In this document: positions 9,623 through 17,438 of the stretch, piece by piece
Layout of the letters: every line of letters starts with the position of its first letter
How positions within the stretch are numbered: the stretch's first letter is position 1
Assembly: GCA_045612665.1 (NCBI GenBank)
Contig: JAZKZO010000037.1
Location: forward strand, 40,931-104,930
From: RGIG2000 sp045612665
GTDB taxonomy: Bacteria > Bacillota > Clostridia > Oscillospirales > CAG-272
Direction of reading: 5' to 3'
Length of the DNA stretch: 64,000 nucleotides
Position numbers and translations under genes: made by a program
Notes under the pieces: model-generated
The model's database searches: none
The model's input: only the letters and a program-made list of their open reading frames with translations
What the model was told of the DNA's origin: nothing

Positions 9623-9647
9623 ATTATCGGCTTATTTTGCCGATAAT
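9623..9647 (-). other. Hairpin just upstream of tRNA-Leu
   Basis: A perfect 9-bp stem ATTATCGGC/GCCGATAAT with a 7-nt loop spans the stop codon of the YcxB-like gene and ends 2 nt before the tRNA 5' end on the minus strand. It has no U-tract. It could stabilise the upstream mRNA after RNase P cleavage. Confidence 0.5.
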
Positions 9648-10156
9648 TTATTGATTTTTTGATTTGGAATTTTGCGTAGCAAAAATTTCTTTAAGTCCTC
9701 GACTGTGCCTTCGGTAATCTCCGATTTTGTTACAATAAGTGCGCTGTTTTTGTTGAGAAATAAGTAAATGGTAGATTTCGATTCATCTATTCTTGTAAAG
9801 GCTGAATACGGAATCTCGTTTTCGCTTTTGCGTGCTTTTGTTTGCGATTTGAGCTTTATCACGTTTTCCTCAAAAGAGAAGAGATTTTTGATAATGTTGT
9901 CATCACTAAAGCTTTGTAGCTTCATCTTTGGCTTTATAAAATATGAATAAACAATTACAAGCTCAATGGCTATTACAATTAAAAGCCAAATTATAGCAAA
10001 TGGAAGAAAATCCTTTTTAAGATTAACAATTACAATCGCAATAGCAAAGGCGAGCAGAGCGCCGTGAATAAACCATTTCCAAAACCTGTCAACTACTGCG
10101 AATTTCATAAACGCAAGCAACGCATTTTTATCGTAATTAACGTCCGCTTTTATCAT
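9632..10156 (-). CDS. YcxB-like membrane protein
   Basis: This 174-residue protein has two hydrophobic segments (about 28-46 and 50-72), followed by a soluble domain with IPYSAFTRIDESKSTIYLF and NSALIVTKSEI. That layout matches the YcxB-like C-terminal domain family. The function of the family is unknown; a PH-like fold at the membrane is the usual description. It lies 9 nt downstream of ppa, so the two genes share the ppa promoter, and the stop codon sits in a hairpin before tRNA-Leu. Confidence 0.8.
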   Translation of the reverse strand: MIKADVNYDKNALLAFMKFAVVDRFWKWFIHGALLAFAIAIVIVNLKKDFLPFAIIWLLIVIAIELVIVYSYFIKPKMKLQSFSDDNIIKNLFSFEENVIKLKSQTKARKSENEIPYSAFTRIDESKSTIYLFLNKNSALIVTKSEITEGTVEDLKKFLLRKIPNQKINKLSAK

Positions 10157-10165
10157 AGTGTCTCC

Positions 10166-10702
10166 TTATTTGTTGCTTACAAAGGCTTCTATATAAGCCT
10201 GCTTGCATTTCTTTATAGTGTCTATTGCTTCCTCGTGTCCACAAATTTTTTCTACGTATGTTGTTTTGTTTTCAAGGTATTTATAAACCTCAAAAAAGTG
10301 CTTAATTTCGTGGAATTGATGCTGTGGCAAATCGTTGATATCCTTATATGTGTTCAAAAAAGGGTCGTTTAAAGGAATAGCAACAATTTTTTGGTCAACC
10401 TCGTTTTCATCAATCATATTTATCATTCCGATAGGATAGCATTCAACAGTTGACATGGGCTCAAGTCCCTCTTGACACAAAACAAGAACGTCAAGTGGGT
10501 CCCCGTCCTCGGAAAGAGTGCGAGGAATAAAACCGTAATTTGCCGGATAGTGTGTTGATGTATAAAGAATTCTATCAAGGCGCAAAAGACCGCTTTCCTT
10601 GTCAAGCTCATATTTATTCTTGCTTCCCTTGGTTATTTCAATAACGGAAACAAAATTTTCCGCACTTATGCGTTCGTCTCTAAAATCATGCCATGGATTC
10701 AT
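10166..10702 (-). CDS. ppa: Inorganic pyrophosphatase, family I
   Basis: This soluble enzyme hydrolyses pyrophosphate, pulling biosynthetic reactions forward. It has 178 residues. Metal-binding motif DGDPLD is at 66-71, with HYPANYGFIPRTL before it. The ATG at 10702 was chosen: GAGGT lies 7-8 nt upstream. An in-frame TTG at 10723 has no ribosome site and lies about 13 nt after the -10 box, so it would fall at or just after the transcription start. Expression is probably constitutive from the near-consensus promoter upstream. Confidence 0.95.
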   Translation of the reverse strand: MNPWHDFRDERISAENFVSVIEITKGSKNKYELDKESGLLRLDRILYTSTHYPANYGFIPRTLSEDGDPLDVLVLCQEGLEPMSTVECYPIGMINMIDENEVDQKIVAIPLNDPFLNTYKDINDLPQHQFHEIKHFFEVYKYLENKTTYVEKICGHEEAIDTIKKCKQAYIEAFVSNK

Positions 10703-10735
10703 ATGCCATACCTCGTATTTCAATGAATATCTTAT

Positions 10736-10764
10736 ATTATATACCTTTATTATCTCCGTGTCAA
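10736..10764 (-). promoter_or_regulatory. Sigma-A promoter of ppa
   Basis: On the minus strand a perfect TTGACA (10759-10764) and a perfect TATAAT (10736-10741) are 17 nt apart. Transcription should begin near 10729, giving a short 5' UTR. Confidence 0.9.
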
Positions 10765-10804
10765 GAAAAATAATTCAAGGCATTAAAATAACGCAATAAA
10801 TGCT

Positions 10805-10831
10805 AAAATCCCCACACTGTGTGGGGATTTT
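10805..10831 (-). terminator. Terminator of the spoIIA operon
   Basis: AAAATCCCCACA pairs with TGTGGGGATTTT around a 3-nt loop and overlaps the sigF stop codon. A/T runs on both sides suggest function in either direction. Confidence 0.85.
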
Positions 10832-11549
10832 ATGATAATTCCTTTCGTAAAGCATCGAAAATTTTCTTTTCCTCGCGCGAAATTTTAACCTGTGTTAACC
10901 CTAAAAGCTCGGCAGTCTTTTGTTGAGAATATTCCTTTAAATATCTCATGGTTATAATACTTCGCCAAAGAGGCGGAAGCTTTGAAATAGCTTGCGATAG
11001 AGCTATATGGTCGATTTTTTCGTCTATCTCATTTCGTCCCGCGGAAAGAGTACTTTCCAAGGTAAAGCTATCATCATCGCCGTTTAGTGATGCGGAAAGA
11101 GAATTGACAGGAGAGGACGCATCAAGCGCCATAACAGCATCTGCAACGTTCATATCGCAAAGCCTCGCCAAATCCTCGATTTTTGGCTCATATCCATGCT
11201 CGAAAACGTATTTTTCGCGTTCTCTCATAAGCATAGCTCCCTGTTGCTTGTAAATTCTACTGACCTTTATAAGACCGTCATCACGAATAAACCTTCGTAT
11301 CTCTCCGATTATAAGAGGCACGGCATAGGTTGAAAGGACTGTCCCTCGGCTGGTATCAAAGCTTCGTATCGCCTTTAACATACCAATGCATCCGATTTGA
11401 ACAAGATCCTCGTACTCGACGCCCCTGTCCTTGAAGCGCAGAGCAATGCTACGCACAAGTCCCATGTTAGCTTCCATTAAATCGCTTGTAGCCTTTTCGT
11501 CGCCACTAATAGACCTTTCTAAAAGCTCTTGGTTTTGAGTATAATTCAT
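10830..11549 (-). CDS. sigF: RNA polymerase sigma-F (forespore)
   Basis: This is the first forespore-specific sigma factor of sporulation. It has 239 residues of the sigma-70 type. Region 2 includes ANMGLVRSIALRF, EDLVQIGCIGMLKAI and the core STYAVPLIIGEIRRFIRDD; region 4 near the end has LPPLWRSIITMRYLKEYSQQ. Its identity as SigF rather than SigG or SigB rests on placement directly after spoIIAA and spoIIAB, and on region 2 sequence. It starts 1 nt after the spoIIAB stop. The first helix of region 4 is followed by the ELLGLTQVKISREEKKI DNA-binding helix. Confidence 0.95.
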   Translation of the reverse strand: MNYTQNQELLERSISGDEKATSDLMEANMGLVRSIALRFKDRGVEYEDLVQIGCIGMLKAIRSFDTSRGTVLSTYAVPLIIGEIRRFIRDDGLIKVSRIYKQQGAMLMREREKYVFEHGYEPKIEDLARLCDMNVADAVMALDASSPVNSLSASLNGDDDSFTLESTLSAGRNEIDEKIDHIALSQAISKLPPLWRSIITMRYLKEYSQQKTAELLGLTQVKISREEKKIFDALRKELS

Positions 11550-11550
11550 A

Positions 11551-11979
11551 TTATTTGAGATGCTTAGTCATAAGAATGCGAACACCCTCACCAAGTCTTG
11601 AGCGTACACTAAGCTTGTCCATAAAGCTTTGCATAACTGCGAATCCCATACCACTGCGCTCGCCACTTGTATCGGTTGTAAAAAGCGGAGTCATCGCTTG
11701 ATTTACATTTTCAATACCGCATCCCTTGTCAGTTACCTCAATTATCACCGTCCTGTCGGAATAATATTTGACTCCTATGTAAATTATCCCTTGCGCATAT
11801 TTGTATCCGTGTACAATAGAATTGGTTACTGCCTCGGATACTGCGCATTTTATGTCGGATAGCTCGTCCAAGGTTGGATTTAATCCTGCAACGAATGAGG
11901 CAACGGCATTTCTTGAAAGCCCCTCGTTTATTGATAGGGCAGGGATGAATAGCTTCATATAATTTTCAACACGCCTCAT
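11551..11979 (-). CDS. spoIIAB: Anti-sigma F factor, serine kinase
   Basis: This protein holds sigma-F inactive in the predivisional cell and phosphorylates SpoIIAA. It has 142 residues with a GHKL ATPase fold: the N-box VSEAVTNSIVHGY, the G1 box DKGCGI, a lid PLFTTDTSGERSGMGFAVM, and the closing RILMTKHLK. The ATG at 11979 is preferred because AAGGAG lies about 9 nt upstream. An in-frame TTG at 11997 overlaps that ribosome site, and an ATG at 11958 has none. The chosen start overlaps the spoIIAA 3' end by 14 nt, as expected for coupled partner genes. Confidence 0.94.
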   Translation of the reverse strand: MRRVENYMKLFIPALSINEGLSRNAVASFVAGLNPTLDELSDIKCAVSEAVTNSIVHGYKYAQGIIYIGVKYYSDRTVIIEVTDKGCGIENVNQAMTPLFTTDTSGERSGMGFAVMQSFMDKLSVRSRLGEGVRILMTKHLK

Positions 11980-12304
11980 TTTTGTCATCTCCTTCAATCT
12001 CGATTATTCTTTCAATTCCGGCTAAGGTAAGTATTTTTTTAATTCGTCGGCTCGGATTTGTTAAAACAAGCCTTCCGCCAATATCCTTTACCAGTGCATA
12101 TCTGCCTAAAATAAGTCCAAGCCCTGATGAATCCATAAAATCAACGCTCCCAAGGTCTAAATAAACGCATAAAGGCATAAAAGAATTGATTCTTTTATCA
12201 ATTTCCTCGCGAATTTTTTTGACGCTGTGATGATCAATATCACCGTTTATTTTTATATTTAAAGTGTCCGATTGTGATTGCACCTCTAATCTTGCATTTG
12301 TCAA
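11966..12304 (-). CDS. spoIIAA: Anti-sigma F factor antagonist
   Basis: This STAS-domain protein binds SpoIIAB and frees sigma-F when it is dephosphorylated. It has about 112 residues. The phosphorylation motif FMDSSGLGLILGRY carries the target serine at residue 59, matching Ser58 of B. subtilis. GDIDHHS and LTLAGIERII also fit the family. The start is uncertain: AGGAG is only 1-2 nt before a GTG at 12313 but about 10 nt before a TTG at 12304, so the TTG is preferred. First gene of the spoIIA operon. I could not identify a clear sigma-H promoter upstream. Confidence 0.92.
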   Translation of the reverse strand: MTNARLEVQSQSDTLNIKINGDIDHHSVKKIREEIDKRINSFMPLCVYLDLGSVDFMDSSGLGLILGRYALVKDIGGRLVLTNPSRRIKKILTLAGIERIIEIEGDDKNEAC

Positions 12305-12407
12305 GTCTGTCACACTCCTTTTTTGTTATTGTAATACTTGAACTGCGAAAAAATCGTCGAAAACAGTCGCCAAAAAAGTATTTTTGGTTTACAAAATTTG
12401 ATAAATA

Positions 12408-12436
12408 TTGACATCGCAGTTCACTTATGATATCAT
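12408..12436 (+). promoter_or_regulatory. Sigma-A promoter of the phosphoesterase operon
   Basis: Perfect TTGACA (12408-12413) is followed after 17 nt by TATCAT (12431-12436). It faces away from the spoIIA operon and serves the genes from 12471. Confidence 0.8.
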
Positions 12437-12470
12437 ATATATGATATAAATTCATTTTGGATGGTATTTT

Positions 12471-13319
12471 ATGAACAGCATTTTGCAGTTAAATAAGACC
12501 GTGCTTGATATAGGTCTAACAAAAGAATATAAATTTTTTCAAATTAGCGACGCTCATATTTCTTATGTTGACGAAAATAGCTCCGAGACCGATATTGCCG
12601 ATAGCAAAAGATCTCGTGAGGGATGGGCAAAAATAAAGGTTGATTTTGCTACTCAGTTTGGTGAGCTTTGTGATGAAAGATATGATAGAGCGCCCGAGGA
12701 GCTTTTTGAGCTTTTGGCACAACACGCAATTGATATAGGTGCTGATGCTCTCATTTTATCGGGAGATATAATGGATAGAGTAACCGAGAGTAATTTAAGG
12801 TATCTTGAAAATTACTTTGCGAAATATCCGTTGCCAATAATTTATTGCCCCGGAAATCACGATTCAATGGACGAATACGGCGCTCACAGGCAAATGTACG
12901 ATAGAATCGGAAGAATTGTTAAAAATCCCGAGTACGATTCCTATGATTTTGGCGAATTCAAAATCGTTACAATTGATAACGGCACAAAGGAGCTAACCGA
13001 CTATCAGCTTGAAGCCTTTAAAAAGGAGCTTTCGGGTGATAAAAAAATATTGCTTGTAATACACGCGCCAATTCGCCTAGGAGAGTTTGGTGAGGTTATG
13101 GGCAAAAAGATAAGTAGGTATTTTCTCGTTGGCTCAGAGGGTGATTGCGAAAGTGCGCATGCTTTTGTAAAGCTCATAGAGCAAAATGATGATAAGCTTA
13201 TAGCTGTTTTAGCAGGACACATTCACACCTCTGTTGAGTATCAGGTAACAGACAAATTAAAGCAAATTACAACATCCAGTGCCCTTATAGGCTATGGAAG
13301 AGAAATAATTATTAAATAG
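12471..13319 (+). CDS. Calcineurin-like metallophosphoesterase
   Basis: This 282-residue soluble protein has the complete metallophosphoesterase motif set: ISDAH (about 24), SGDIMD (about 98), CPGNHDSMDEYG (about 128), VIHAP (about 198) and AGHIHTSVE (about 247). These bind two metal ions and the substrate phosphate. The family covers phosphodiesterases, nucleotidases and protein phosphatases, so the substrate is not predictable. No signal peptide is seen, so it is cytoplasmic. GGATGG lies about 9 nt before the ATG. It is the first gene of a likely operon with the GH20 and PopT genes. Confidence 0.88.
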   Translation: MNSILQLNKTVLDIGLTKEYKFFQISDAHISYVDENSSETDIADSKRSREGWAKIKVDFATQFGELCDERYDRAPEELFELLAQHAIDIGADALILSGDIMDRVTESNLRYLENYFAKYPLPIIYCPGNHDSMDEYGAHRQMYDRIGRIVKNPEYDSYDFGEFKIVTIDNGTKELTDYQLEAFKKELSGDKKILLVIHAPIRLGEFGEVMGKKISRYFLVGSEGDCESAHAFVKLIEQNDDKLIAVLAGHIHTSVEYQVTDKLKQITTSSALIGYGREIIIK

Positions 13320-13329
13320 GAGATTTATT

Positions 13330-15039
13330 ATGTATCTTATTCCGGAAGTAAAATCTACTAAGGTAGGACAAAGAAAAGAATTAAAGGGATGCACTTTTTC
13401 ATTCCCTCAGGATATTGATAAAAGAATTATTAGCCTTTGCGACAAGGTGCCTCAAGGCGATACCGTTGTAGAGTTTGATATAGGAAACGGTACGGGCGAG
13501 GAATATAAAATAACCTTTTCCGATAAAATAGTCATTAAGGCGTCATCTGCAAAGGGCGCGTTTTACGCTGTTCAAACACTTCGTCAAATCGTTAAAAACG
13601 GATATTATGACGTTGAGGAAATCGAGGATGCACCTGATTTTGAAAATAGAGGCTTCTATTACGATATAACAAGAGGTAGAGTGGCAACTCTTGACACCTT
13701 GAAAAAGCTCGTTGATAATATGGCTTACTATAAGCTCAATATGCTTCAGCTTTACGTGGAGCATACCTTCCCATTCAAGGAGTATGACGGAATATATCAA
13801 AAAATGGGATATATGACAGCCGAGGAAACCATAGAGCTTGATAAATACTGTCAAGAAAACTTTATAGAGCTTGTACCGTCGCTTTCTTGCTTTGGACACC
13901 TTTATGAATTGCTTCAAAATACCAAATATAGATATCTTTGCGAGCTTGAAAATTATGAGCAAAGAACTATTTATTGGTGCGAGAGAATGGGACATCATAC
14001 AATTGATGCATCAAATCCCGAAAGTATAGAGATAATAAAGAGCTTGATCGACCAATATTCACCTCTTTTCACAAGTAAAAAGTTCAATATTTGCTGTGAT
14101 GAAACCTTTGACCTTTGTAACGGTAGAAACAAGGGCAAGGATAAGGGTAGAATGTATGTAGATTTCGTTAAAAAGGTAATCGCTCATGTAAAATCAAAGG
14201 GCAAGACCGCTATGATGTGGGGCGACGTTATCACAAGGCATCCCGAGCTTATTGAGGAATTCGACGAGGACGTTATCTTTATGAGCTGGGGCTACAGTCC
14301 TAACGAATCCCCTAATATGGTTTATAAGTTTAGAGATGCAAAGAGAACACAGTATGTATGCCCTGGAATTAGCAACTGGACCAGTCTTATCGAGGCTCCT
14401 CACAACTCTGTGCCAAATATTACAAAGATGGCGCAATATGGTTATGAGTCGGGCGCAACCGGTGTTTTGAATACCTGTTGGGGCGACTATGGACAAATTT
14501 CTCCTATGAATGCTTGTATGTACGGTATGATTTTCGGTGCTGCAAAGAGCTGGAGAGTAACCTCTGATCACCCTGATTTTGATAAGAGTATAGATTTGCT
14601 TCACTACGGATACGACGGCGCTGCATCCTTTGTAAAGGGACTTGCATTGGCTCAAAGATCGTGCTACTGGTATCATTTGCTCGTTAAATATTCAAACGAA
14701 AAATTTGGAAATGATGCTATGAAAATATGGCACGTGCCATCTCCTGATGAACTTAACAAGGCATTTGAAGAGATTGAGGCAATAATTCCGTATCTTATGG
14801 GAACAACATGGGAAAACGAGGATGCAAGAAAATCGCTTCTCGTTGTTGCCGAGGGTATTAGCTTGATGACCGCTATGGTAATGTCAGATATAACAGGCGA
14901 AAGACTTGGCGTTAACCTTTCAGACGTTGAAAGATGGCTTGTAAGCTATAAGGAAGAGTATCTTAAGGAAAGCAAAATGGGCGAGCTTAAGGAATTCATC
15001 GTTGTCTTCTATGAAATCGCACAAAAATATTTGAAATAA
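13330..15039 (+). CDS. Glycoside hydrolase family 20 (beta-N-acetylhexosaminidase-like)
   Basis: This 569-residue protein is of GH20 type, which removes terminal GlcNAc or GalNAc by substrate-assisted catalysis. A small N-terminal alpha/beta domain ending in SAKGAFYAVQTLRQ precedes the TIM barrel starting at RGFYYDITRGRVATLDTLKKL. The catalytic pair is Asp257-Glu258 in NICCDETFDL. AMMWGDV and the tryptophan in LNTCWGDYG shape the sugar pocket. There is no signal peptide, so it should act on imported or recycled amino-sugar compounds in the cytoplasm. AGGAG precedes the ATG. It is 10 nt after the phosphoesterase gene and 10 nt before popT. Confidence 0.88.
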   Translation: MYLIPEVKSTKVGQRKELKGCTFSFPQDIDKRIISLCDKVPQGDTVVEFDIGNGTGEEYKITFSDKIVIKASSAKGAFYAVQTLRQIVKNGYYDVEEIEDAPDFENRGFYYDITRGRVATLDTLKKLVDNMAYYKLNMLQLYVEHTFPFKEYDGIYQKMGYMTAEETIELDKYCQENFIELVPSLSCFGHLYELLQNTKYRYLCELENYEQRTIYWCERMGHHTIDASNPESIEIIKSLIDQYSPLFTSKKFNICCDETFDLCNGRNKGKDKGRMYVDFVKKVIAHVKSKGKTAMMWGDVITRHPELIEEFDEDVIFMSWGYSPNESPNMVYKFRDAKRTQYVCPGISNWTSLIEAPHNSVPNITKMAQYGYESGATGVLNTCWGDYGQISPMNACMYGMIFGAAKSWRVTSDHPDFDKSIDLLHYGYDGAASFVKGLALAQRSCYWYHLLVKYSNEKFGNDAMKIWHVPSPDELNKAFEEIEAIIPYLMGTTWENEDARKSLLVVAEGISLMTAMVMSDITGERLGVNLSDVERWLVSYKEEYLKESKMGELKEFIVVFYEIAQKYLK

Positions 15040-15049
15040 GTAGGTAATC

Positions 15050-15964
15050 ATGGAATTAAAGTATAAAAGCGTAAAGGATGTGCTAATCAGCATTTTCGTC
15101 GGCTTTTCAATAGGCCTTTCGGTTATCGTTCCGGGAATTAGTGGCTCGGCAATAGCTATGATTATGAAGGTTTATGATAAGCTAATGTATGCCTTTTCTA
15201 ATATATTTAAAAAATTCAAGGCTTGTGTCTTATTTTTAATTCCAATCATAGTTGGAATTGTGGTTGGATTTGGGCTTGGAGTTATTCTTGTCAAAATTCT
15301 ACTCGAAGCGTTTCCTTTTATTACGATTTGCTTCTTTGTAGGACTTATGATAGGCACTTATCCTATATTGTTTAAGGAAATCAAGGGAGAAGCGCTCAAG
15401 GTAAACAAGGCTTTGCTTTTTGTGGCAGGTGTTATAATCCCGTTAATTTTTAGTGCAGTATCTCTTCTTTCGGGAGCTGATAATAGCCTCGCAAACCTTA
15501 ATTTCTTGCACTATTTGTTATTCTTTGTTATAGGAATTCTAATTTCCTTGACACAGCTTATCCCGGGACTTAGCGCAACCGTTCTTTTGATGATTTTTGG
15601 TTATTATTCTGCGCTTATGGAGAATATAGGCTTTGAATTGCTTGGAAATTTTGAGCTTTTGCTCGTTTACGTTGCGTTGTTTGTCGGATTTGTAGTTGGA
15701 GTTCTTTTGTTCTCAAAAATCATAAATAAACTCCTTGAAACACAAAGGAAGCCGTTCTTTTTCGTGATTTGCGGACTTTCCGTTGGTTCGGTCGTATCCG
15801 TATTTTTGGGAAGCGATTGTATGGAAATTTATAAGTCTTGGACAACAAAGGCAATGATAACCGATATGCTCATCGGACTTGCATTTTTGCTCCTTGGCTT
15901 CGCCGGCTCATTCTCGCTTTATTTGCTTGACAAAAAGAGAGAAGCGACTTCTGAAAATTTATAA
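15050..15964 (+). CDS. popT: DUF368 membrane protein, PopT-type polyprenyl-phosphate transporter
   Basis: This 304-residue protein has about eight hydrophobic segments and belongs to DUF368, shown by the paired motifs VIVPGISGSAIAMIM (about 25) and QLIPGLSATVLLMIFGYY (about 167), an internal duplication. Members named PopT recycle undecaprenyl phosphate across the membrane for cell-wall synthesis. That role is family knowledge, not proven here. The adjacent cytoplasmic hexosaminidase is compatible with wall turnover. No terminator follows; the next element is the metK leader promoter 20 nt downstream. Confidence 0.87.
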   Translation: MELKYKSVKDVLISIFVGFSIGLSVIVPGISGSAIAMIMKVYDKLMYAFSNIFKKFKACVLFLIPIIVGIVVGFGLGVILVKILLEAFPFITICFFVGLMIGTYPILFKEIKGEALKVNKALLFVAGVIIPLIFSAVSLLSGADNSLANLNFLHYLLFFVIGILISLTQLIPGLSATVLLMIFGYYSALMENIGFELLGNFELLLVYVALFVGFVVGVLLFSKIINKLLETQRKPFFFVICGLSVGSVVSVFLGSDCMEIYKSWTTKAMITDMLIGLAFLLLGFAGSFSLYLLDKKREATSENL

Positions 15965-15984
15965 TAAAAATTTTCAAAATACTA

Positions 15985-16013
15985 TTGCAAAAGCGAAACA
16001 TATGTGTTATACT
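15985..16013 (+). promoter_or_regulatory. Sigma-A promoter of the metK leader
   Basis: TTGCAA (15985-15990) and TATACT (16008-16013) are 17 nt apart, placing the transcription start near 16020, just ahead of the riboswitch. Confidence 0.8.
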
Positions 16014-16031
16014 GTGTTCGTTAAAAATAAA

Positions 16032-16115
16032 TCTTATCAAGAGTAGCGGAGGGACAGGCCCGATGAAGCTACGGCAACCTATCTTTTGACAAGGTGCCAA
16101 TTCCGTGAGATGAGA
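16032..16115 (+). promoter_or_regulatory. SAM-I (S-box) riboswitch
   Basis: The conserved S-box core is present in order: CTTATCAAGAG, GGAGGGACAGGCCCGATGAAG, CGGCAACC, AAGGTGCCAATTCC and GAGATGAGA. P1 forms between 16032-16038 and 16109-16115. With SAM bound, P1 should let the terminator at 16129 form; without SAM, the terminator is disrupted. It controls metK. Confidence 0.97.
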
Positions 16116-16128
16116 ACTTGCAATTTTC

Positions 16129-16154
16129 AATCCACGGGAAACCGTGGATTTTTA
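16129..16154 (+). terminator. Riboswitch-controlled terminator before metK
   Basis: AATCCACGG and CCGTGGATT close a GAAA tetraloop, followed by TTTTTAT. The stem ends about 20 nt before the metK ATG, with the metK ribosome site (GGAGG, 16162-16166) immediately beyond it. Confidence 0.93.
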
Positions 16155-16171
16155 TTTGTATGGAGGACACT

Positions 16172-17344
16172 ATGAAGAAATTTTTTACATCTGAATCAGT
16201 AACAGAAGGACATCCCGACAAAATTTGCGACCAAATTTCGGATGCAATACTTGACGAAATGCTTCGCCAAGACCCTATGTCAAGAGTAGCCTGCGAAACC
16301 TGCTGTACAACAGGTATGGTTATGGTAATGGGCGAAATCACATCAAAGGCAGTAGTTGATTTTCAGGAGATCGTTCGTAGAACAGTAAGAGAAATCGGCT
16401 ATGATAGAGCAAAATACGGCTTTGATGCCGATACCTGTGCGGTTTTGAGCTCAATTCACGAGCAATCAGCAGATATTGCTCTTGGTGTTGATAACTCTGC
16501 CGAGGCAAAGAGCGGAGAAAACGAGGCTGAAAATGGTGCTGGCGACCAAGGACTTATGTTCGGTTATGCTTGTAATGAAACGAAGGAGCTTATGCCACTT
16601 CCTATCTCCTTGGCACATAAGCTTGCAAAGCAGCTTACAGCAGTAAGAAAGAGCGGAGAGCTTTCATATCTTCGCCCTGACGGAAAGACACAGGTAACAG
16701 TAGAATACGACGACGGTAAGCCTGTTAGAATTGACGCTATCGTTGTTTCCTCACAGCATAGCCCTGACGTTTCTCTTGAAAACATAAGAAAAGATATCAT
16801 TGCAAAGGTAATTATGCCTATAATTCCTTCGAATATGATTGATGACAATACAAAGATATTCGTAAACCCAACAGGACGCTTTGTTATCGGTGGTCCTAAC
16901 GGAGATGCAGGTCTTACAGGTAGAAAGATTATCGTTGATACCTACGGTGGATATTCTCGCCACGGTGGCGGTGCTTTCTCGGGAAAGGACCCAACAAAGG
17001 TTGATAGAAGTGCTTCATATGCCGCAAGATACGTGGCAAAGAACATCGTTGCATCAGGCGTTGCTGATAAGTGTGAGGTTCAAATAGCTTATGCTATCGG
17101 TGTAGCAAAGCCTGTATCCGTATTGGTTGATACTTTTGGCACAGCAAAGGTTGACGAGGAGAAGATTGCAGAATTTGTAAACAACAATGTTGACTTGAGA
17201 CCAAGTGCGATTATTGAAAAATTCCAGCTTCGCCGTCCTATCTACCGTCAAATCGCCGCATACGGCCATATCGGTAGAGAAGATCTCGATATTCCATGGG
17301 AAAAAACCGATCTTGCAGACAAGATTAAAAAAGAGCTTTTATAA
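16172..17344 (+). CDS. metK: S-adenosylmethionine synthetase
   Basis: This enzyme makes SAM from methionine and ATP. It has 390 residues. Family motifs are FFTSESVTEGHPDKICDQISD at the N-terminus, the ATP-binding GAGDQGLMFGYA (about 127), and GGGAFSGKDPTKVDRSA (about 265). The start is the ATG at 16172, 5 nt after a strong GGAGG; an in-frame ATG at 16118 lies within the riboswitch and is rejected. Transcription is set by the SAM-I riboswitch, so its product represses it. A strong terminator follows, making this a single-gene unit. The window also carries luxS and mtnN, the other cycle enzymes. Confidence 0.98.
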   Translation: MKKFFTSESVTEGHPDKICDQISDAILDEMLRQDPMSRVACETCCTTGMVMVMGEITSKAVVDFQEIVRRTVREIGYDRAKYGFDADTCAVLSSIHEQSADIALGVDNSAEAKSGENEAENGAGDQGLMFGYACNETKELMPLPISLAHKLAKQLTAVRKSGELSYLRPDGKTQVTVEYDDGKPVRIDAIVVSSQHSPDVSLENIRKDIIAKVIMPIIPSNMIDDNTKIFVNPTGRFVIGGPNGDAGLTGRKIIVDTYGGYSRHGGGAFSGKDPTKVDRSASYAARYVAKNIVASGVADKCEVQIAYAIGVAKPVSVLVDTFGTAKVDEEKIAEFVNNNVDLRPSAIIEKFQLRRPIYRQIAAYGHIGREDLDIPWEKTDLADKIKKELL

Positions 17345-17346
17345 AA

Positions 17347-17377
17347 TAAAAACCGCAATTTAAAATTGCGGTTTTTT
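17347..17377. terminator. metK terminator
   Basis: AAAACCGCAATT and AATTGCGGTTTTTT form a strong stem directly after the metK stop. Confidence 0.9.
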
Positions 17378-17379
17378 AC

Positions 17380-17408
17380 TTGAAATGAGAGCCCTTATAT
17401 GGTAAAAT
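17380..17408 (+). promoter_or_regulatory. Likely sigma-A promoter of recD2
   Basis: TTGAAA (17380-17385) and TAAAAT (17403-17408) are 17 nt apart, 30 nt before the recD2 start. A TATACT at 17414 is an alternative -10 but has no matching -35. Confidence 0.6.
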
Positions 17409-17438
17409 ATTTTTATACTGTAAAAGGAGGTGTTGCTA

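Noticed and set aside
11966..11979. Overlap of spoIIAA and spoIIAB suggesting a frameshift or gene error.
   Set aside because: Short overlaps are normal in this operon, and both proteins are complete with a good SD for spoIIAB.
12314..12407. A sigma-H promoter for spoIIAA.
   Set aside because: Expected from known biology, but I could not find a convincing -35/-10 pair on the minus strand, so it is not listed.
16118..16171. Upstream start for metK at 16118.
   Set aside because: It lies in the riboswitch and terminator; the real start at 16172 has a strong SD and matches MetK N-termini.
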